Assembly (NCBI GenBank): GCA_012965425.1
Contig: DTSI01000122.1
Location: forward strand, 1 to 53,462
From: Methylococcaceae bacterium
Lineage (GTDB): Bacteria > Pseudomonadota > Gammaproteobacteria > Methylococcales > Methylomonadaceae
Length of the DNA stretch: 53,462 nucleotides
Direction: 5' to 3'
Positions 29,780 to 38,610 of the stretch are shown here, in pieces; position 1 is the first letter of the stretch; each line of letters opens with the position of its first letter. Both the position numbers and the translations under genes were made by a program. The notes under the pieces are model-generated. The model was not told the DNA's origin, did not search any database, and worked only from the letters and a program-made list of their open reading frames with translations.

Positions 29780-30494
29780 CCACGCCGTTTATTCTCAAAC
29801 TGCTTTTGTTTTACATACTCGAAAATACCGTGAGACCAGCCTTTTAGTGGATGTTTTTACCTGTGATTATGGGATAGTCACGCTGGTTGCAAAGGGGGTG
29901 CGTAAAAAGAACTCAAAATGGGTCGGTGTTTTACAGTGTTTTCAGCCGTTGGAGATTTCTTTTTCCGGTCGTTCAGAATTAAAAACATTAACCGGTGCAG
30001 CACTTCATGGGAGAAGCATTGAGTTAACGGGCCTGGTGCTTTATTGTGGTTTTTACCTGAATGAATTGTTGATTTATTTTTTACATAAGCATGATGCCCA
30101 CCCTGAGGTGTTTGAAGATTACCGGTATTGTTTGGTTCAACTTGTAACGGAAGACTCTGTAGAATCGGTTTTGCGTATTTTTGAATTAGCCTTGTTAGAA
30201 AATTTAGGGTATGGCTTGCAGTTGGAGAATGATGCGGTCACAGAGCGCCCTATTGACCCCAATCAACAATATGATTATCTAAGCGATATTGGGCCAGTGC
30301 CTACAATGAGTCAGGGTTTTTCGGGAAAGAGTTTGATTGCATTAAGAAAAAAAATATTAAATGATGAGTTGGTTAGAAAAGAGGCTAAGCAATTGATGCG
30401 TCAGGTCATTGATTTTCATTTGCAAGGGCGGGAACTTAAAAGTCGTGCGTTAATTAGCCAGTTTATTAGGCAACAGTCGGTAACGACCGCCTGA
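29772..30494 (+). CDS. recO: DNA repair protein RecO
   Basis: Mediator that loads RecA at gaps with RecF/RecR. The OB-fold N-terminus is YSQTAFVLHTRKYRETSLLV, followed by VAKGVRKKNSKWVGVLQCF and a helical C-terminal domain. The zinc cysteines of some RecO proteins are not evident, as in many proteobacteria. I use the ATG at 29772 (MTSHAVYSQ, 240 residues) overlapping the era stop; earlier in-frame ATGs lie deep within era. Confidence 0.93.
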   Translation: MTSHAVYSQTAFVLHTRKYRETSLLVDVFTCDYGIVTLVAKGVRKKNSKWVGVLQCFQPLEISFSGRSELKTLTGAALHGRSIELTGLVLYCGFYLNELLIYFLHKHDAHPEVFEDYRYCLVQLVTEDSVESVLRIFELALLENLGYGLQLENDAVTERPIDPNQQYDYLSDIGPVPTMSQGFSGKSLIALRKKILNDELVRKEAKQLMRQVIDFHLQGRELKSRALISQFIRQQSVTTA

Positions 30495-30522
30495 GTATAA
30501 TTAAGTTTAAGGGCATAAAAAA

Positions 30523-31260
30523 ATGGAGCAGTCAGTTATTTTATTAGGCGTTAATATTGATCATGTTGCAACATTACGACAGGCGCGAGGAACAGCTTAT
30601 CCAGAGCCTGTAGAAGCCGCGTTAATGGCTGAGAAGGCCGGTGCCGATAGTATTACTGCACATCTTCGGGAAGATCGTCGCCACATTCAGGACCGTGATA
30701 TTTTTTTACTTAAAAGCATGATACATACGCGGTTAAATTTAGAAATGGCGGTGACCGATGAAATGGTAAAAATTGCTGCTGATATACAGCCGCAAGCATG
30801 TTGTTTAGTCCCTGAGAAAAGGGCTGAGTTAACCACTGAAGGGGGGTTGGATGTTACCGGCAGTTTCTCTAGAGTTAAAGCGGCTTGTCAGCAGTTAGCG
30901 GCGGCAAACACGGAGGTATCCTTATTTATTGATCCAGATCCGTTGCAAATTGATGCGGCCGTTGAAGCCGGCGCACCGGTTATTGAATTGCATACCGGTA
31001 CCTACGCAGATGCTAAAACAACTGCCGGGCAGAATGAAGAATTGCAACGGATTAAAAAGGCGGCGGCTTATGCCTATAGTCAAGGTTTACAAGTGAATGC
31101 CGGGCATGGATTGACTTATCACAATGTTGAGGCAATCGCGAAAATTCCTGAAGTGGTCGAGTTGAATATTGGACATTCCATTATAGCCCGAGCGGTTTTG
31201 GGGGGGTTATCGGAAGCCGTTAGAGAAATGAAGACTTTAATGCGGGCAAGTCGCGGGTAA
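30523..31260 (+). CDS. pdxJ: Pyridoxine 5'-phosphate synthase
   Basis: Final ring-closing step of vitamin B6 synthesis. The sequence has [22 protein letters not shown] split over the start, [34 protein letters not shown] and [25 protein letters not shown] near the end. The 245 residues are full length. It ends the recO-side operon. Confidence 0.97.
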   Translation: MEQSVILLGVNIDHVATLRQARGTAYPEPVEAALMAEKAGADSITAHLREDRRHIQDRDIFLLKSMIHTRLNLEMAVTDEMVKIAADIQPQACCLVPEKRAELTTEGGLDVTGSFSRVKAACQQLAAANTEVSLFIDPDPLQIDAAVEAGAPVIELHTGTYADAKTTAGQNEELQRIKKAAAYAYSQGLQVNAGHGLTYHNVEAIAKIPEVVELNIGHSIIARAVLGGLSEAVREMKTLMRASRG

Positions 31261-31316
31261 TTTTTTCAGGAGCTCGCTTTATCTGACATCTTTATAATAA
31301 GGGCCAAATAAGAAAA

Positions 31317-32276
31317 TTACCGTGTGCCCAAAGCGTGTTTTTGAATACGGTAAAGTAAGGTATCGCGGCTAATGCCGAGAAGGCGTGCCGATTTACTGCG
31401 ATTGCCATTAGTCCGCGTCAGGGCTTGGTGGATTAAGTCGGCTTCTAAGGCATCAAGGCTGATACCAGCTTCAGGTAAAATAGAAATATCGCGCTTGTGT
31501 TTGACGGTTAGTTGACTGACAAACTCTTTAGGGATATTTTCCGGTTCTAATGTCTTTCCTGGTAAAAGAACACTCACTCGTTCGCAAAGATTTTTAAGTT
31601 CACGAATATTTCCGGGCCATGAATAGCTACGTAGCTGCTTTAAACTGAGGGTGCTGAATTTAGCAGACTGTACACCATATTTAGAGGCGAATTTTTGCAA
31701 GTAAAATGTACATAAGCTTTCAATATCTTCAGTGCGTTCGTTAAGCGCCGGTAGCTCTAAGGGCACAATGTTGAGGCGAAAATAAAGGTCAGATCTGAAA
31801 AGTCCTTGGTTTATTTGGTCATCGAGGTCGGAATTGGTGGCAGAAATTACGCGAACATCCAAGGTAATTGTTTGGGTGTCTCCGACCGGTAAACATTCGC
31901 CGGTTTCTAGAAAGCGTAATAACTTTGCCTGAACAGGTAGCGCTAAAGCGTCAATTTCGTCAAGAAACAAAGTGCCCTGGTTAGCAGCGTGTAACAGTCC
32001 TTGTTTATCGGTGTCGGCACCGGTAAAGGCACCTTTTTTGTGACCAAAAAGTTCAGATTCAATAACCCCTTTGGGGAGTGCTGCGCAATTTATTTTAATA
32101 AAAGGCTGTTCCGCGCGCGGGCCGCTTTGTTGGATCGCCGTGGCCAAAATTTCTTTACCGGTACCTGTGGGTCCTTTAATTAGAATGCCAACATCGCTAA
32201 AAGCAATCATTTGCGCGCTACGCACAACACTTTCCAGCGCCGGTGATTTACCAATAATGTGTGAGAATTTATTCAT
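31317..32276 (-). CDS. PspF-like sigma-54-dependent activator without sensory domain
   Basis: An AAA+ enhancer-binding protein of 319 residues. Walker A is GPTGTGKE, the sigma-54 contact loop is GAFTGA, Walker B is FLDEID, and the Fis-type helix-turn-helix is near the C-terminus (NRSKSARLLGISRDTLLYRI). It begins directly with the AAA+ domain (SHIIGKSPALESVV), with no receiver or GAF domain. This is the PspF architecture. PspF in E. coli is held inactive by PspA. No psp gene is adjacent here; the only pspA in the window lies about 14 kb away on the island. Calling it PspF proper would need phylogeny. Confidence 0.85.
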   Translation of the reverse strand: MNKFSHIIGKSPALESVVRSAQMIAFSDVGILIKGPTGTGKEILATAIQQSGPRAEQPFIKINCAALPKGVIESELFGHKKGAFTGADTDKQGLLHAANQGTLFLDEIDALALPVQAKLLRFLETGECLPVGDTQTITLDVRVISATNSDLDDQINQGLFRSDLYFRLNIVPLELPALNERTEDIESLCTFYLQKFASKYGVQSAKFSTLSLKQLRSYSWPGNIRELKNLCERVSVLLPGKTLEPENIPKEFVSQLTVKHKRDISILPEAGISLDALEADLIHQALTRTNGNRSKSARLLGISRDTLLYRIQKHALGTR

Positions 32277-32333
32277 ATTGTTTTTCTTTTTTCCAGCTTA
32301 GCTGAACTATTTCAATGTAACTATATCTTTAAT

Positions 32334-33134
32334 TTAGTACATTTTTAGTGGGATAAGTTCTGGTTGCACAGCAAAAGCAGCCAGTACAATGAGTAAAAAT
32401 CCCGCAAATAATCGAAAAACTTTCATCCGGGAAAGCCGCGTCATAAGACTAGTTATTATACCCACGCTAAAGACTGCAGGTAAAGTCCCTATTCCAAATG
32501 CTAGCATCGTAAGTCCGCTACGGGTGATGTCGCCCGTGGTAGCCGCCAAGGCGAGTGCGGTATAGACTAAGCCGCACGGTAGCCAGCCCCAAATCATGCC
32601 GAAAAACAAAGACTGTGACAGGGTTTTTACCGGGATAAACCGATGAGCAATGGGTTGTAGTGTGCGCCAGAGCGTAACACCTATTTTTTCAAGGTAAGCA
32701 AACCGTGGAAACAGACCGGCAATATGAAGGCCGGCACCGGCCATAATAATAGCGGAAAAGATTTGTAAGTAGCGGTGACCATGACCCTCGCCTAATGGCG
32801 TCGTGAGTATGGATTCAATCAGGCCAACTAGGAGTCCTGCTAAAGCATAGCTGGAAATTCGGCCTACATTATAGGTGAACACATAAGGTATTAATCGTGC
32901 TTTCTGTTGGCGTATTTGGGTGTCAAGGCTGAGTGTTAAGGTGCCGATAATCGACCCGCACATGCCTAAGCAGTGCATGCTACTAAAAAGCCCCATCACA
33001 AACGCAACAAAGTATGAATGGGTAAATTCAGAAGTTAAGGTTCGAGAGTGATGACCGTGTTCGGGTACTGCGTTTGCTAAAGGCGAAAGCAGATCATTCC
33101 AAAATTGTGGGTTAAGTAGTTGTTCAAAAATCAT
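32334..33134 (-). CDS. SafE/DsbD_2-family membrane protein
   Basis: Polytopic membrane protein (266 residues, about six helices after an N-terminal cytoplasmic stretch) of the 'sulfite exporter TauE/SafE' or cytochrome-biogenesis transmembrane type. The paired conserved motifs are SSMHCLGMCGSI and WGWLPCGLVYTALALA, with cysteines that could bind copper. Relatives near cco genes are linked to copper supply for cytochrome oxidase. Here it is divergent from a copper-type TonB receptor, which supports metal transport, but the substrate is inferred. Confidence 0.8.
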   Translation of the reverse strand: MIFEQLLNPQFWNDLLSPLANAVPEHGHHSRTLTSEFTHSYFVAFVMGLFSSMHCLGMCGSIIGTLTLSLDTQIRQQKARLIPYVFTYNVGRISSYALAGLLVGLIESILTTPLGEGHGHRYLQIFSAIIMAGAGLHIAGLFPRFAYLEKIGVTLWRTLQPIAHRFIPVKTLSQSLFFGMIWGWLPCGLVYTALALAATTGDITRSGLTMLAFGIGTLPAVFSVGIITSLMTRLSRMKVFRLFAGFLLIVLAAFAVQPELIPLKMY

Positions 33135-33209
33135 AAGGCGTGGAAAGTATCATACTTTTTGGCGTAAAACTATATAGGCGGTGTAATAAAAACGGTCTTT
33201 TATTTAACT

Positions 33210-33229
33210 ATTGTGTTATTTAACACAAT
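33210..33229. promoter_or_regulatory. Perfect palindrome in divergent control region
   Basis: ATTGTGTTA-TT-TAACACAAT is a perfect 9-2-9 inverted repeat, 76 bp upstream of the SafE-like gene and 195 bp upstream of the TonB receptor. The form fits a dimeric repressor operator. The cognate regulator is not evident. Confidence 0.55.
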
Positions 33230-33256
33230 TTACAGTGAGACCTCATGGTTTTGTTG

Positions 33257-33274
33257 TTTTTTGTATACAAAAAA
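33257..33274. promoter_or_regulatory. Second perfect palindrome in divergent control region
   Basis: TTTTTTGTATACAAAAAA is an 18-bp perfect palindrome located between the first palindrome and the TonB receptor promoter. It could be an operator or, being T-tract/A-tract flanked, a DNA-bend element. Confidence 0.45.
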
Positions 33275-33361
33275 GACTGATGTATAGGTCATTTAACGTA
33301 ATTTCCCTAAAATACAGAACAAAACACGGTCTGTGAAATGTAATGTAAAGCACTGATTTTT

Positions 33362-33390
33362 TTGATAATTGTTGGGTTAATTGATACTAT
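33362..33390 (+). promoter_or_regulatory. Sigma-70 promoter of the TonB receptor gene
   Basis: TTGATA (33362-33367), a 17-bp spacer and TACTAT (33385-33390) form a good sigma-70 match, 33 bp before the ATG at 33424. The AAGGAA ribosome binding site follows. Confidence 0.6.
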
Positions 33391-33423
33391 CCTGTCGTGT
33401 AAAAATACAAGTTAAGGAAATTC

Positions 33424-35550
33424 ATGAAAACGATAATAAAATCCACTGCCTTGGTTTTGGGTATCTGTGCTGGAATCGGTCCTGCGGTTGCCGAACATGA
33501 ACAGCTCCCCAGTTTGGTTATTGAAGGCAGCGCTATGCGTGCAGGTGCTTTTACCACAGCTCCGGATTCAACAGGCCTTAAAGATACCGCGTCATTGTTA
33601 GAGCGCGTGCCGGGTGCAAACGTTAACCGTAACGGTCCACTAACCGGTATCGCTGTTTACCGAGGAATGTTTGGTAATCGTGTGACTTCAACAATAGATG
33701 CTGCTGCGCTTAAAGAGGCAGGACCTAACAGTATGGATCCACCGTTGAGCCATTATCCTGCAGCATTAACTGAAAGTTTAACGGTGCATCGTGGTATTGC
33801 GCCAGTGAGCAGTGGTATTGAAACCTTAGGGGGATCAATGCATGCCAAATCGCGTAAAGGACAATTTGCCGAAGGCGAGGGCATTGAAACGCATGGTGTG
33901 GGTTCAATGGGATACAGTTCGGTTGATGATGGTTATGTGGGCGCTTTAATGGGCTCAATAGCGAATCAGAATCATAAGCTTCATCTTTCAGGGTCGCAAG
34001 AAAAAGGTGGTGATTACACGGTTAAAGGTGGCACCCCGCAAGAAAATACTCAGTATGATCGCAATGCTTTTTCAGGCGGTTACGGTTATCAACGCGCGGG
34101 ACATGAGTTTGGTCTTAATTACAGTAATACTGACTTAGGTACAACCGGCGCGCCGGCACTGCCAATGGATATTGCTTATGTCAAAGGCGGGCTATGGGAC
34201 ATGCATCACAATTGGGACTTACGCGATGGTGTTTCGCTCAAAACCGACGTTTTCTACCAAAAAATGCGTCATTTGATGAGTAATAGTATTTTACGCGGTG
34301 GTGGCTCAACAATGATGGATGAAATGCTTAATCGTACTAAGGTCGAAGCCGGTGGTTTAAGTATGGCGCTTTCGATGTCTTTTGGTCATGGTGAATTAAT
34401 TGTGGGTGTTGACGGTGATCAGTCTAACCATGATGCTAATCAGACAATGAATGATACGAGTACTATGAATGGCGGAAATGGCATGGGAATGGGCATGGAC
34501 ACTTTATTGTTTAATAAAGTAGAACGAGATCGTTATAGTGTCTTTACTGAATGGAGTGGCAGCGTAACAGAAGATGTCTCTCTAGAACTTGGTGCCCGTT
34601 ATACGCATACCTGGTCTGATGCGGGGCAGGCATCTGGATTCATGAATACAGCTAATAAAGCCGCTACTGATAACGCAACTGGCATGACAGATATGAATGC
34701 TTTCAATGCCGCAGATAGAAAGCGTAATTTTAATGAGGTTGATTTGGTTGCATTGTTACGTTACCAAGCATCTTCAACACTTGATGTAGAAGTAGGGCTG
34801 GCCAGAAAGAATCGTGCGCCAACTTATCAGGAATTATATTTATTCACTAATAATAAAGCGACGGGTGGTTTTGCTGATGGCAATACTTATATTGGCGATT
34901 TAGAGTTAGAACTTGAAACAGCTTATCAATTTAATTTAGGATTTGATTGGCATACCGATAAAGCGTATTTCTCACCACAAGTATTCTACCATTATGTAGA
35001 TGATTATATTCAGGGTGTGGATACAGCGGCTTCAGATGCCAGTAAAGCGATTAATATGATGGGTATGGCGGTTGGTGCTGATCTTCAATGGAACAATACT
35101 GAGGCTCAATTATTTGGGGTTGATTTAGAAGCCGGTTATCAAATTACAGATTTTGTACGCGCTGATGCAGGTTTGAATTATGTCCGTGGTATGCGGGTTA
35201 ACGCACCGACTGGAGATAAAGATCTTTATCGGATGGCACCGTTGAACGGACGTACACAGCTAACGTATGAAAATGCAGGTTGGCAAGGTTCAGTCGAAGG
35301 CATTTTTTATGCTGATCAAGGTGATGTGGCCGGCTATAACGGTGAACAAAAGACTAAAGGTTATATGGTTTTGAATCTTCGTGGACAGTATGAGGCCTAT
35401 AAAGGACTGGTAATCGCGACGGGTATTGAGAATGTTCTGGATGAACACCGCTTTAACCACTTAGGGGGTTATGCTCAACATAACCGCGAGAATGGCCGCG
35501 TAGCAATGCCAGGTCGTAACTTGTATGCTACTTTAGGGTATACTTGGTGA
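33424..35550 (+). CDS. TonB-dependent receptor, OprC/NosA copper type
   Basis: Outer-membrane receptor of 708 residues. A signal peptide (about 1-23, PAVAEH) is followed by a plug domain (TASLLERVPGANVNRNGPLT, IAVYRGMFGNRV) and a 22-strand barrel ending in ATLGYTW with the terminal aromatic residue. The plug resembles OprC/NosA copper receptors. Met-rich stretches (MMDEMLNRTK; MNGGNGMGMGMD; MINMMGMAV-like near residue 545) could bind copper. A divergent SafE-like gene and a following terminator define the locus. Copper as substrate is inferred from motif and context. Confidence 0.85.
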   Translation: MKTIIKSTALVLGICAGIGPAVAEHEQLPSLVIEGSAMRAGAFTTAPDSTGLKDTASLLERVPGANVNRNGPLTGIAVYRGMFGNRVTSTIDAAALKEAGPNSMDPPLSHYPAALTESLTVHRGIAPVSSGIETLGGSMHAKSRKGQFAEGEGIETHGVGSMGYSSVDDGYVGALMGSIANQNHKLHLSGSQEKGGDYTVKGGTPQENTQYDRNAFSGGYGYQRAGHEFGLNYSNTDLGTTGAPALPMDIAYVKGGLWDMHHNWDLRDGVSLKTDVFYQKMRHLMSNSILRGGGSTMMDEMLNRTKVEAGGLSMALSMSFGHGELIVGVDGDQSNHDANQTMNDTSTMNGGNGMGMGMDTLLFNKVERDRYSVFTEWSGSVTEDVSLELGARYTHTWSDAGQASGFMNTANKAATDNATGMTDMNAFNAADRKRNFNEVDLVALLRYQASSTLDVEVGLARKNRAPTYQELYLFTNNKATGGFADGNTYIGDLELELETAYQFNLGFDWHTDKAYFSPQVFYHYVDDYIQGVDTAASDASKAINMMGMAVGADLQWNNTEAQLFGVDLEAGYQITDFVRADAGLNYVRGMRVNAPTGDKDLYRMAPLNGRTQLTYENAGWQGSVEGIFYADQGDVAGYNGEQKTKGYMVLNLRGQYEAYKGLVIATGIENVLDEHRFNHLGGYAQHNRENGRVAMPGRNLYATLGYTW

Positions 35551-35582
35551 GTACTTGTTAAAGCCTTTGGGCTAAAATAAAA

Positions 35583-35608
35583 AAACGCCGCTTCTGCGGT
35601 GTTTTTTT
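35583..35608. terminator. Rho-independent terminator between TonB receptor and pyrF
   Basis: AAACGCCGC-TTCT-GCGGTGTTT hairpin with a GC stem, an upstream A-run and a downstream run of seven T. It can act for both the plus-strand receptor gene and the convergent pyrF. Confidence 0.9.
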
Positions 35609-35637
35609 ATGTCTGAAAGATAAGGGTTAAAAAAGTT

Positions 35638-36363
35638 TTAAGTAAATTGGCTGGCAATTTGGTTTTGGATTTTCTCTGCCATGGTTCTAGGACTTTCCGC
35701 ATCACGAATCGGCCGGCCCACGACAATGTAGTCGGCGCCATTTTGAAAGGCTTGTTCAACACTGACGACCCGTTTTTGATCATCTTCCTCCCGGTTATCA
35801 ACCGGTCGAATGCCGGGGGTAATCACCAGTAATCGGTGGTCAATTTCTCCTCGGATCATCGGTGCTTCAAGGCCGGATGACACAATACCATCGCAACCGA
35901 TTGCTAAGGCCCGGCGTGCTCTTGAGAGCACGAGGTCTTTAATATCACACTGAAATCCTAAATCATCTAAATCACCACGGTCAAGGCTGGTCAGAGCCGT
36001 AACGGCTAAGACCTTAAGGTCGCCTTTGTTACGGGCGGCGGCTTCCATAATAGCGTCGTTACCGTGAATGGTTGCCAGATCAACGCCGCGTTGACTTAAG
36101 GCCTTAATCGCGCGGCCAACGGTTGCGGGCACATCGAAGAATTTTAAATCAACAAAGATTTTTTTATCTCGTTCTTTGAGCCATTCGATAAAGCCAAAGT
36201 AATCCCCCGACATAAAAAGTTCCATGCCCACTTTGTAAAAAATAACCGAGTCGCCCAGTTCTTCGACCAGTGCTTGTGCTTCGGTGATGCTCGAGACATC
36301 GAGCGCCATAATTAAACGTTCTTCAGGGCGGATGGGTTTAGTAGACAGTAAAGATTGATTCAT
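35638..36363 (-). CDS. pyrF: Orotidine 5'-phosphate decarboxylase
   Basis: Last step of UMP synthesis. The catalytic motif is FVDLKFFDVPATV (Asp-x-Lys-x-x-Asp), with LIMALDVSS at the N-terminus, and LLVITPGIRP and ADYIVVGRPI binding the phosphate. The 241 residues are full length. It stands alone, convergent with the TonB receptor and divergent from the AEC permease. Confidence 0.96.
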   Translation of the reverse strand: MNQSLLSTKPIRPEERLIMALDVSSITEAQALVEELGDSVIFYKVGMELFMSGDYFGFIEWLKERDKKIFVDLKFFDVPATVGRAIKALSQRGVDLATIHGNDAIMEAAARNKGDLKVLAVTALTSLDRGDLDDLGFQCDIKDLVLSRARRALAIGCDGIVSSGLEAPMIRGEIDHRLLVITPGIRPVDNREEDDQKRVVSVEQAFQNGADYIVVGRPIRDAESPRTMAEKIQNQIASQFT

Positions 36364-36464
36364 AACGATGTAGTCAGTAACGAGAAAGGCTCATATCTTA
36401 CCGCAACTTAAAACGTTGGTGAATGGTAGAATGCGATTACGATTTTTTAACGTGTTGAAAAGCC

Positions 36465-37382
36465 ATGGTTCAAACCCTCATTCAAATGACCTTATTGATT
36501 GCTTGTGGAGCCGCGTGGCGTTATTTTAAGCCGGCACACATCGAAATCAGTACGGTTCGAATGGTTTTAACCTCATTGGTTTATTACTTGTTATTGCCGG
36601 CGATGATCATTGAGGTGATGTGGCAGGCAGACATCGGTTGGCAATCTGTTAAAGTCATTGCCGTTGGCAGTGTGTCGATTGTTGTCGGTATGGGCGTTAT
36701 TGGCTTATGGTTATCGAGGTTTAATATAACGCGCGCGCAAAAAGGTGCCTTAATTTTAGTTACGGCCTTTCCGAATGTCACTTATTTAGGTTTACCGGTT
36801 TTAGAACAGGTGCTAGGGGATTGGGCGCGGTCAGTGGCAATTCAGATGGATTTGTTTTCAGGGCAGCCTCTCTTGTACACCGTAGGAATTATGATTGCGC
36901 GTTATTATGGCAGTGCGGATAACGGAGTTGAGAAAATAAACGGAGCGGTTATTAATACGCCGCCTTTTTGGGCTGCAGGTGTTGCTTTAGTCTTAAATAC
37001 AGCGCAGATTAGTCAGCCTGAATTTGTTCACGGAACGCTGCAACGATTGTCTGACGGCGTTATTCCGTTAATGTTAATTGCTTTAGGGATGGCTCTGGAC
37101 TGGCAGTCATTTCGGCGTCGCGCGTTGTCGTTGCTGTGGCCAGTGGTCGGAGTTAAATTGGCGCTGATGCCACTGGTTGCCTTGGGACTGGCAGGGTGGT
37201 TGGTGTTGGACCCGGGCGTTAAGGTGGCGGCCGTGCTTGAGATGGCAATGCCCAGCGGTGTGCTTTGTTTAGTCTTGTGTGACCGTTATGGCTTGGACGC
37301 GCCGCTTTATGCCATGGCGGTAACGGTTACGACGGTTTTAAGTTTACTGACCTTGCCACTGTGGTATGGAGTGTTAAGTTAA
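36465..37382 (+). CDS. AEC-family (auxin efflux carrier) permease
   Basis: Inner-membrane transporter of 305 residues with about ten hydrophobic helices in two repeats of five, as in the auxin efflux carrier family. Motifs include LVYYLLLPAMII and VTAFPNVTYLGLPVLE in the first half and AMPSGVLCLVLCDRYGLD in the second. Bacterial members carry malonate, malate or other small acids; the substrate here is not evident. Its TAA abuts the ATG of cinA at 37383, so the two genes are cotranscribed. Confidence 0.85.
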   Translation: MVQTLIQMTLLIACGAAWRYFKPAHIEISTVRMVLTSLVYYLLLPAMIIEVMWQADIGWQSVKVIAVGSVSIVVGMGVIGLWLSRFNITRAQKGALILVTAFPNVTYLGLPVLEQVLGDWARSVAIQMDLFSGQPLLYTVGIMIARYYGSADNGVEKINGAVINTPPFWAAGVALVLNTAQISQPEFVHGTLQRLSDGVIPLMLIALGMALDWQSFRRRALSLLWPVVGVKLALMPLVALGLAGWLVLDPGVKVAAVLEMAMPSGVLCLVLCDRYGLDAPLYAMAVTVTTVLSLLTLPLWYGVLS

Positions 37383-38609
37383 ATGATTAAAATTGAAATT
37401 TTATCGCAAGGCGAAGAGTTGCTAACAGGACAAGTTGTTGATACCAATGCCAGTTGGTTGTCGGACGAATTGGTTCGTATGGGATTAACAATCACCCGTC
37501 ACACCACGGTAGGGGATGATAAGGGCGACTTGGTCGCGGTATTAAAAGAAATCGCTGTGCGTGCCGATGGCTGTCTCTGTACCGGGGGGTTAGGACCAAC
37601 GGTCGATGATTTAACTGCAGAAGCGGTTGCTGAGGCATTTGCTCTACCGTTAAAACTCGATACAACGGCGTTAGCGCAAATTGAAGGTTTTTTCGAACAC
37701 CGCGGTCAACCGATGCCAGCATCGAATCGTAAGCAGGCCTTGCTACCGACAACCGCCACACGATTAGATAATCTGTGTGGAACCGCGCCGGGTTTTTCTT
37801 TGGAGCATACGGGGTGTTGGTTTGGCTTTATGCCGGGAGTGCCGTATGAAATGAAACAACTCTTTAATAATGCGATTCGGCCGGTCTTTTTACAACGCTT
37901 TCCGGAACGGCTAAAATCATTGGTTATTATTAAGACCTTAGGCTTGGGGGAGTCTGATTTACAAGATAGGATCCAATCGATTGCTATTCCTAACGGGGTG
38001 CGCTTAGGGTTTTTAACGGCGCCTGAAGGCAATCAGATTAAATTGTTATTTGACGCTGATTTTCCACAGGGTCGTGCGCAAGGATTAATTGCTGATTTTA
38101 AAAACCAATTGGGTGCGAGTGTTTTTTCAGTGACCGATGATCGTTCCTATCAGCAAACTGTTTACGATGTGGTCGGAGAGCAATTAATCAATAAAGGGCT
38201 GACCTTAGCGGTTCTTGAAACTTTGACACAGGGGGAAATAGCCAGTCAATGTTTGGGAAAGCCATGGTTGTTGTCAGCGGTTTATTGTCAAGATTTAATA
38301 CAGTTAGCCCGTTTCATAGGTATGGATTACTTAGCGAAAAATAGCGATAAAGCATGGTGCCAACTCGCACAGAACAGTGCTGAGGTTGTCAGGCGCAAAG
38401 CAAAGTCAGACTATGGGTTGGCGCAGTTGTGTTTTAATAATAAAATAGACGGTTCCCCTGCGAGGGGGACTATTTATACCGCACTGGTCACAGCGACAAC
38501 GGCGATCAGTTTTATCGATCAGGTCGGCGGATCCTTGCGGCGACAACAGCGCCAGAGTGCCTTAAAAGCATTTGATCGGCTCAGAATTTTTTTACAGGAA
38601 AATAACTAA
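37383..38609 (+). CDS. cinA: CinA-like protein with degenerate deamidase domain
   Basis: The N-terminal MoCF-like domain is well kept (EILSQGEELLTGQVVDTNAS, CTGGLGPTVDDLTAEAVAE, MPGVPYEMKQLF). The C-terminal NMN deamidase (PncC) domain, from about residue 250, is degenerate: the usual AESCTGG motif reads LETLTQGE, and the glycine-rich TGIAGP segment is replaced by LCFNNKIDG. The domain length is kept, so this looks like loss of catalytic residues rather than truncation. If NMN recycling is needed, another PncC must supply it. It overlaps no neighbour and precedes uup by 1 bp. Confidence 0.87.
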   Translation: MIKIEILSQGEELLTGQVVDTNASWLSDELVRMGLTITRHTTVGDDKGDLVAVLKEIAVRADGCLCTGGLGPTVDDLTAEAVAEAFALPLKLDTTALAQIEGFFEHRGQPMPASNRKQALLPTTATRLDNLCGTAPGFSLEHTGCWFGFMPGVPYEMKQLFNNAIRPVFLQRFPERLKSLVIIKTLGLGESDLQDRIQSIAIPNGVRLGFLTAPEGNQIKLLFDADFPQGRAQGLIADFKNQLGASVFSVTDDRSYQQTVYDVVGEQLINKGLTLAVLETLTQGEIASQCLGKPWLLSAVYCQDLIQLARFIGMDYLAKNSDKAWCQLAQNSAEVVRRKAKSDYGLAQLCFNNKIDGSPARGTIYTALVTATTAISFIDQVGGSLRRQQRQSALKAFDRLRIFLQENN

Positions 38610-38610
38610 T

